NCBI GenBank assembly: GCA_009103225.1 | Contig: RHPI01003389.1 | Location: 240,785 to 304,784 of the forward strand | Source: Chlorokybus atmophyticus | Lineage: Eukaryota > Streptophyta > Chlorokybophyceae > Chlorokybales > Chlorokybaceae | Direction of reading: 5' to 3' | Length of the DNA stretch: 64,000 bases | In this document: one piece after another, positions 57,463-64,000 of the stretch | Position numbering within the stretch: the stretch's first letter is position 1 | Layout: each line of letters begins with the position of its first letter | The notes under the pieces: generated by a model | Database searches by the model: none | Told to the model about the DNA's origin: nothing | The model's input: only the letters and a program-made list of their open reading frames with translations | Translations under genes and position numbers: made by a program

Positions 57463-57888
57463 CTTGAACTGATCACTTGAGCTCCTCCGCACTCAGCAAG
57501 GGCTTTTGAGCTTGCTCAACCAGTACACAAATAGACTGAACGCCGCCGACTACACCAACCACACCGCCGCCGCCCCTGCCACCGCCTGCCTCCCTGACAC
57601 AAACAAACCCTAACCCTAAATGTCCTGAACCCAGACTTGAGGTACCAGTCCTGCTCCAGGTCCCAACTATGGCCTGACCCAGGAAAGCTAAACAATGAAG
57701 ATATGAAGTAACCTAAGTGAATATCGGTTAACAATCTAATAAAGCGCGTAAGCAGCGGCGTACAGGAAATGTGTCGCCTTACAGCGCATCAATGCATTTC
57801 CGGAATCAAAGCGGTTGTGTTTTACATTTTGGTCTGGCGGCGGCGGGAACGGCGGCGGCGGCGGCGGCGGCAAAGCTCTTGAGCAAAG
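57463..57888. promoter_or_regulatory. Shared upstream region with double telobox (ISY1/FKBP)
   Basis: This 426-bp region lies between divergent starts. AAACCCTAACCCTAAA at 57605-57620 is two overlapping telomere-type units, 143 bp from the ISY1 ATG. GGC runs lie close to the FKBP start. Confidence 0.6.
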
Positions 57889-60731
57889 ATGGTTTTCTGG
57901 GGTGAGTGTGCTGCTGAGCCGTTGAGTAGGGATTACAACTGCAAGGTCGGCAGTTAGCTTGCCTTGTATGTGTAATGCACGAGGCATGCTGGCCAACTGC
58001 GTTGTGCATGGTGTCGTGTCGTGGTGTTGTTCATGTATGGTTCTGAGCTTTCGGTTCTGAGGTGCATGATCAGGCACGGTGGTGCATGCCGGCAATGCTT
58101 CACTTGCAAGTGCATGCTGTGGTGTGGCAGTGTACACTGCACCTGCGTCAGCTTCAGCTTAATAGGGAAATTTGAAACTCAGTCTGTTCATGCAAGTTGC
58201 GCTTATCCGCTGGCATGGCTAGTTGTTTGATGGTGGCTGGTTGCCCTCAGGCAAGGAGATCAAGCCTGGAGAGTCCTATCAACTAGAGCCACTGCCAGTG
58301 CCCTACAGCAGGCTGCATGTTTCTCAGGTGAGCGCCGAGCCTTTGACCCGATCAAATTCATATTTATGGTAGTTCTTTCACTCGTTGATGTCATGCTGTC
58401 TTGCATTACGTCGTTGGCAGTGCATAACGCGAAACCTTTTTACATGACATGTTCTTGTCCATAATGTGCATTGTTCCTGTCACAACTGCTCTGACTTCGC
58501 TATACGTGCATTTCTTCATGGCAATGCTCAGTCTATGTTTGAAGCTGACTCGTGTCAACAGTTTATAGCGACTGCAGAAGCCGCAGCATTCAATTTCAAC
58601 TGCATTGAAACTGACTACAAGCTGCCCCTCCCCATACATGCACAACGCAAGCTCAAGCACATACGCATACACAATAGAAGCATTTAGTCGAAACATAAGC
58701 AGAGGCAGTTTGACGAATCACTTGCTACGCTATCTATCACGTTTTGGAATGTATGCAACGGCTTAACAATGTGTAAGGTGCGTGCATGTTGAAGCGCCTG
58801 CGCTCGAATCGCATGCAACATGTCTCTCCTTTAGGCTACTCTAGGTTTTAAGGAGAACGAAAAGGCCAACGAGCGCGTGGTTCTCAAGTGCCAGCCGGCA
58901 GATGAAGATGCAGAGGAGGTCCTGATATGCTCTCTGAGGAGCGGTCAGAACGACACGTGCTCGCTCGACCTGAACTTTGAAGAACCGGTGACCTTCACGG
59001 TGCAGGGCAACAACTCCATTCACTTGGCTGGCTACTGCCAGTACCCGGATTCGGATGAAGATGAGGACCATGACACTGATGACGAGTCTGATGAAGAACG
59101 GTACGTGTTAAAGAGGAAGTGTTGCATGTGTACACACCTTGTGTTACACTGTTGCTCAGCATTGTCATCTGCTGCTTGTGCATAGTCTCACGGCAGGTGA
59201 CCTTAGATCACACTTCCTGGCCATGGATGACGAGGCTGATGAGGATGAGGATGAGGATGAGGATGAGGAAGATGAGGATGAGGATGAAGATACACCGGTT
59301 GCCAGATCATCCAAGGGTATGCATGTGCATGCTGTTGCACGCTAGCAATTTTGCAACTCCTTGTGAGGCCAAGTCTCTATCTGTGCCAGTGATCATCAAA
59401 GAGTTGGACGACAAGGGCAATGAGGTGGACAACGATGACGACGATGATGATGATGACGAGTATGAGTTTGATGAGGGCGACGAGGATGAAGATGAGGAGG
59501 ATGAGGAGGAAGAACCAAAAGACCTCAGAGAAACCATTGCAAAAATGGCAAACAAGCGGGGAGCTCTTACACCTGAAGGAGGAAACAAGAAAGCCAAGTT
59601 GGAAGCGTGAGTGAATGTATGCTTGGAAGCCACCTCTGTTGCTGGGTATAGCATTGCATAGCTTTCGTGCACGTATATAGTTACAACAGTTTTCTCATGC
59701 TGAGTGCTTTGCAGTGGCAAGTCTGCTGCAAACGGAACTCCTGCGAAGGGCTCTGAGCAGAACAACAAGCAGACTCCCAAGACGCCTGCCCAGCAGCAAC
59801 CCGGCAACAACAAGAAGGATGCAAAGACGCCTCAGGGTGCGAAGACGCCAGCTGGTCAGGACCAGAAGCCTTCTGAGAACAACAAGACCAATGGCGCCAA
59901 CAACAAGACGCCTGCTAAAGATGCGAAGACGCCGGCCAAGGATGCCAAGACGCCCGCAGCTGGGAAGGATGCCAAGACGCCTGCAAAGGACGCCCAAACA
60001 CCTGCCAGTAAGTGTAGATGCTGCAGTTTCAAGCATATCTCCTGAATCAAAAGGCGCTCACGTCTCTATTAGTAGCGCTTTTCGCCTTGCTTGCATGTCG
60101 GCTGTGGTCTCTCGTCTGCAACCATCAGAGGGCTTTCATTCTCAATGCTGACCTATGGCTCGTCGCTGCTTACTGATGGTGACTGGCTTCATGTGCCCGC
60201 CAGGCGGTAAGAAGCCAAGTGTAAGGAAGTTCCCCAACGGTTTGGAGATCGAGGACATCGCCATGGGCAAGCCTGATGGCAAGCTCGCCAAGCCTGGCAC
60301 AAGGGTGACGATGAACTACACCGGCAAGCTGAAAACCGGGAAGATCTTTGACACATCCGTTGGCAAGAAACCGTTCACCTTCCGTTTAGGTGTGAAAATT
60401 GGTCTGAAACACACTCATTACATCAGGGGCTCTAGTGCAACAGCAAGCTACCTGGCTGACTACTGGCTTGTTGTATCTGTACCTCAGGTGTTGGTGAAGT
60501 CATCAAGGGTTGGGACGTTGGAGTGCAGGGCATGCGAGTTGGCGACAAGCGCAAGCTCACGATACCCCCACAGATGGCGTGCGTTTGCCATACCTATGTG
60601 TACAGCGAGCTTTACGGTCATGTGAATGTGCTAACCCCGTATGTTGCAGGTATGGCGCGGAGGGTGTGAAGGGAACGATCCCCGGCAACGCCACGTTGCT
60701 GTTTGATGTTGAGCTTGTGTCTGTCAAGTAG
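57889..60731 (+). CDS. Nuclear FKBP with nucleoplasmin-like domain (FKBP53/FKBP46 type)
   Basis: Nine exons: 57889-57901, 58251-58327, 58835-59100, 59207-59316, 59390-59606, 59715-60007, 60204-60389, 60488-60578 and 60650-60731; 444 residues. MVFWGKEIKPG opens the nucleoplasmin-like fold (about 1-95) that makes an oligomeric histone-binding core. Three Asp/Glu tracts follow (about 97-118, 125-147, 165-198), then a basic region of [10 protein letters not shown] repeats (about 245-325). The C-terminal FKBP domain keeps the active-site residues: [39 protein letters not shown]. Known: plant FKBP53 is a histone chaperone and prolyl isomerase that represses rDNA. The 13-bp first exon encodes four residues and part of the fifth but gives the exact family start. 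Function is inferred from domain order, which is complete. Confidence 0.94.
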
Positions 60732-61359
60732 ACATTTTGTTTCAGGGTTGGTTCGGGGTTGGAGACTCTTTGCTAGGCGTGACGGTTGCACTTTGGGTTG
60801 TATGTTGTAGCACAGGACCAGATTGAGCACTATCGGGAGCACGTTTTTCAAATAACAAATCAACGAATGTGTGCTTGTAGCCAACAGAAAGACACTTGCA
60901 TACAATGCTACTTGCGTTGCTGATGGCCTTGCACGTCATTGCGACTGACTACCAGTGGGCTGTCAGTCCTCATGCTTCTGGCTCGTGAAGACAGGGTCAG
61001 AATGAGCTGGTCATGTCGCCATGCGCATGTTGTGTACAGACAATGCACAATTGTAGTGATGCATGTGATGTAGGAATCGCGCCTGCATTGATCCTCTTGT
61101 AAAAGGCAAACACCAAAGACCTCAACAACGCTACAGCATTGTCGTCAAAGTGTGTATCAACTGCCTCAGCAAGTAACAGCTTGGTTGAGAGCCAGAAGAC
61201 ACAAGACAACCAATCACCAAAATATGCCTGCTACATATAAATAGCCTGTTTACCGGGATATGTAGCATGCTATTTAACATAGCATATGATATACTCAACG
61301 CAGATGTTGTCCTCTCTCACCAACTAGATTCGTAGCGAAGAGAAGTGTCTGCAACACTC
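60732..61359. other. Convergent intergenic region
   Basis: This is the 3' flank of the FKBP gene and the glycosyltransferase gene; no gene or repeat of note. Confidence 0.6.
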
Positions 61360-63976
61360 TCAAGACACATGCGCACCACCCCCGCCGCATCTCCTCCACC
61401 CACTCAGCCCCCCCTCCCCTCCCTCCCCTCCCATCAGCGCATCCAGTTCCCCGTACGCCCGTCTCAGTCCCTCCCCGTAGTCCCGGAACAGTCCCGTCAG
61501 CATCGCCTCCGCGCCCGCGCAGTCGTCCCCCGACCCGGACAGACGCTGAGTCAGCAGCGCCAGACGCCAGAGGGGCTGCCAGTCTGAAGGGGAGGAGAGA
61601 GCGGAGGCGGAACGGTAGTGGGGGAGGGCGAGACGGAGGGAGGGGAGGTCGTGGGCCTGAGTGAGGGAGTGTGTGTGTGTGTGTATGTGTTTATGTGTGT
61701 GTGTGTGTGTGTGTTGAGCTTCTGTACGAGTGTATGTGTGTTACACGTGCGGGTGCGCGTGCAAGTGTGTAAGGGAATGTGTGTAAGTGCGTGCATGCAT
61801 TGTTGAAGAATGATGACATTGACATTGACATTGCACGAGAGACACGTCAGTGTTGTGTCTCTATGTGCGCGTGCATGTAAGTCTTTTTCGAGCCACATGA
61901 TTTGCCTTCATGCAGGCGACAACCAATGAACCCACCCCAATATCTCTGGCATAACAATTGCACTGGATGTGGTGAGAAGTGGATGACACCACTGTTGTTA
62001 CAACGCCACCCACCTGTCCTTCCGTGATGAGGCCACGCATGAGGTGGACAGAAGACAGCAGCGGGAACTTTGCGAGCTTGTCGTCAACGGTGGCAACAAC
62101 CTTGTCTGGTACTGCGCTAGCCCCGTACGCCATGAAAGTGGCGTGCGCAGCCAGAACCAACTGCACATCAGCGCAACACGTAAAGCACATGAATAGACGG
62201 ATGTGCGTGTGTGCGAATATGCCTCATTGCGCGTTTACATGCGTGTCTGCTTGCGTGTGTGTACCTCCACAGGGTATGTCTCTGGGTGCGAGAGGCGCAG
62301 TGATGCAAGGGAATAGGTCTGCAGCGGCAGCAGCGTCTGGTGCATGGAGCCTCTCCGGATGCGGTACAGAAACAACTCCTCTCGTATGTGTGCGGGCACC
62401 AGGCCTACCGTCGCCTCTGCCCTCAACCTGGACAATGTGAGCAGGAGTGTTGTGTCAACATAGAAGATTCTGCCGTGCGCATGTTTGCACATACATGTAT
62501 GGGGCGCACACGCACTCACAAATGCACAAAACGCGCATGCACGTACACACACGCGCGGGCATGCGTGTGTCTGTGCACGTGCGGGAATGCACACCCATCC
62601 ACACATCCATTCACGCCCGCTCGCATGCAGATGTGCGCACTCTCACACGCACGCACGCACGCACGCACACACTTTTACGCGCAACAGATCATATGGGGCG
62701 GCATGCAATACGGTTGTCGTGCACGCAGACACGCACATGTGCACGGCAAGCATGTGTATCACCCAACGCGCCACTGTTATGTGTTGTAACAGTGCTGTGC
62801 ATCCCACAAGTCTTTACCAGAACGACCAGTCCTCATATCCAAAGAGTGTCGCTGGGTCGTACCCCCCCGCCGCGCGCCACACGTCCCGCCGCAGCACCGC
62901 GCTGCAGTGGAACGCGTTGGCGTACGGCAGCTGCGACCCGTCGTACTCGGGCAGCCTCCACGCATACTACGACACAACATGTGTGAGGTGACTGAAACAA
63001 ACAGGTGATGCACGTGTGGATGCAAGTGTGGATGCAAGTCAGCACCTCCCAAGCACCGAAGCCCTTCAGATCAGCGATCACGACGTTCACGGACGTGTTG
63101 CGGTCGATGATGGCAAAGGCCTTGGACAGGAAGTCCTGCAGGTAGAAGTGTACAATGTCGGGGTGTGTTGATGTGTACGTGTGCGCGGTGGTGTGGTGAG
63201 AGGGGGGAGGNGTGTATGTATGTAAGTTTGCATGCATGCATGTGCGTGTGCAAATGTGTGAGCGCGTGCGCGCGTGTGTGTCATCCGGGGAAAGTAATCA
63301 CGTGTGAGAAGGGAGGTTGGTGCTGGCATTCACTCACCGGCGTGATGAGATCATCTGCGTCGAGCGGGAACACCCACTCCGCATGCGCGATTTGTATGCC
63401 CGCGTTGCGTGCGTCAGCCAGCCCGCCGTTGGCCTTGGTGACCACTCTCATGACCTGAATTACACACAACTATTGAAGTCATGTATCATGGATGAAACAA
63501 AATTTATGTTGGTTTACTGAATGCGCACCTGTGGGCCAGTGTGTTTTGCAACAATATTGTTGATTACATCCAACGAGTCGTCCGTGCTTCCGTCGTCCAC
63601 GAACACAATTTCCCAACTTGTGAACTGACGCATAGACACAAGTGTCAACACATGGTGAAACCAACATGCGTCAACATGCGCAAAGTCAACATTGTCATTT
63701 ACTTCTTGGGCGAGGACGCTGTCGACAGTCTCGGGGAGGTCTCCGCCCGCGTTGTAGACGGGGATGATGACCGACACGCGCGGCCGCGTGTCCACTCTGC
63801 GCTGCGCGTACTCCAACTGCAAACGGCAGTGAGTGGGAGAGATAGTGTGTTGGAAGCTGAGACAACGACATGCTTGTGGTTGCTGTTATGAGGTACGTGC
63901 TGTTGTCTCACCCTTGTGCGCTGGGCCCAACACGATGACGGCGCCAACGCACGCACCTCGCAAGCTTCTTCTGTGT
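61360..63976 (-). CDS. Family 2 glycosyltransferase, N-terminus beyond the window
   Basis: Nine exons are visible: 63912-63976, 63703-63816, 63529-63624, 63338-63454, 63046-63135, 62818-62966, 62265-62427, 62014-62160 and 61360-61656; the frame enters exon 63912-63976 in mid-codon, so at least one exon lies beyond 64000. The GT-A fold is clear: VSVIIPVYNAG (nucleotide-binding strand), EIVFVDDGSTDDS, KANGGLADARNAGI and the metal-binding WVFPLDADD, then GGYDPATLFGYEDWSFW, the acceptor-side motif with the likely catalytic acid. About 200 residues of helical sequence follow, with an Arg/Gly-rich end. No membrane segment is seen in this part. Such enzymes move a sugar from a nucleotide sugar; donor and acceptor cannot be read here. 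An N occurs at 63211 in an intron. Confidence 0.85.
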
Positions 63977-64000
63977 CTGCGTGCGTAAAGCAAGTAATGA

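Overview
The window is nuclear DNA of a photosynthetic eukaryote of the green lineage, most likely a green alga. The evidence is: spliceosomal introns in every gene (I resolved 116 of them, 50 to about 700 bp long); a plastid ferredoxin-NADP reductase and other plastid-type proteins; NCA1, the catalase-maturation factor known from plants; and telomere-like AAACCCTAA elements in several promoters. No bacterial operons, phage or CRISPR are present. I do not name a species. Exon models were built by hand from GT-AG (rarely GC-AG) sites, reading-frame continuity and protein family resemblance; every gene model given as resolved keeps one frame throughout.

Layout. 1-8.8 kb is a transposon-rich, gene-free stretch: a decayed Ty3/gypsy-type Gag, two pieces of a reverse transcriptase about 2.2 kb apart, tRNA-derived (SINE-like) elements, a 75-bp direct repeat and a set of hairpins. 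8.8-19 kb holds two head-to-head gene pairs, mostly plastid-related: DUF760 protein/FNR and an FMN-binding split-barrel protein/universal stress protein. 19-22.4 kb is gene-free and carries an assembly gap. 22.4-27.9 kb is a DED1/DDX3 RNA helicase divergent from a sphingolipid delta-4 desaturase. 29.4-37.2 kb is a 26-exon gene for a tandem AAA+ ATPase whose architecture resembles bacterial proteins; a 453-bp CT tract sits just upstream of one of its 3' splice sites. 39.2-47.9 kb is SEC31 (22 exons) divergent from NCA1. 49.2-54.4 kb is organellar ribosomal protein L24, a possible small gene and a membrane J-domain protein. 55.4-60.7 kb is the splicing factor ISY1 divergent from a nucleoplasmin-like FKBP. 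61.4-64 kb is a family 2 glycosyltransferase that runs off the right edge.

The genes do not form one pathway. What links them is organisation: order and strand read -,+,-,+,-,+,-,-,+,-,+,-,+,-, giving six divergent pairs that share short upstream regions, and telomere-repeat-like motifs recur in those regions. Introns are unusually rich in TG/CA tracts and in inverted repeats able to form hairpins. The best candidate for something undescribed is the tandem AAA+ ATPase; the best structural oddities are the giant intronic pyrimidine tract, a 66-bp near-perfect palindrome and an inverted pair of dispersed repeats.
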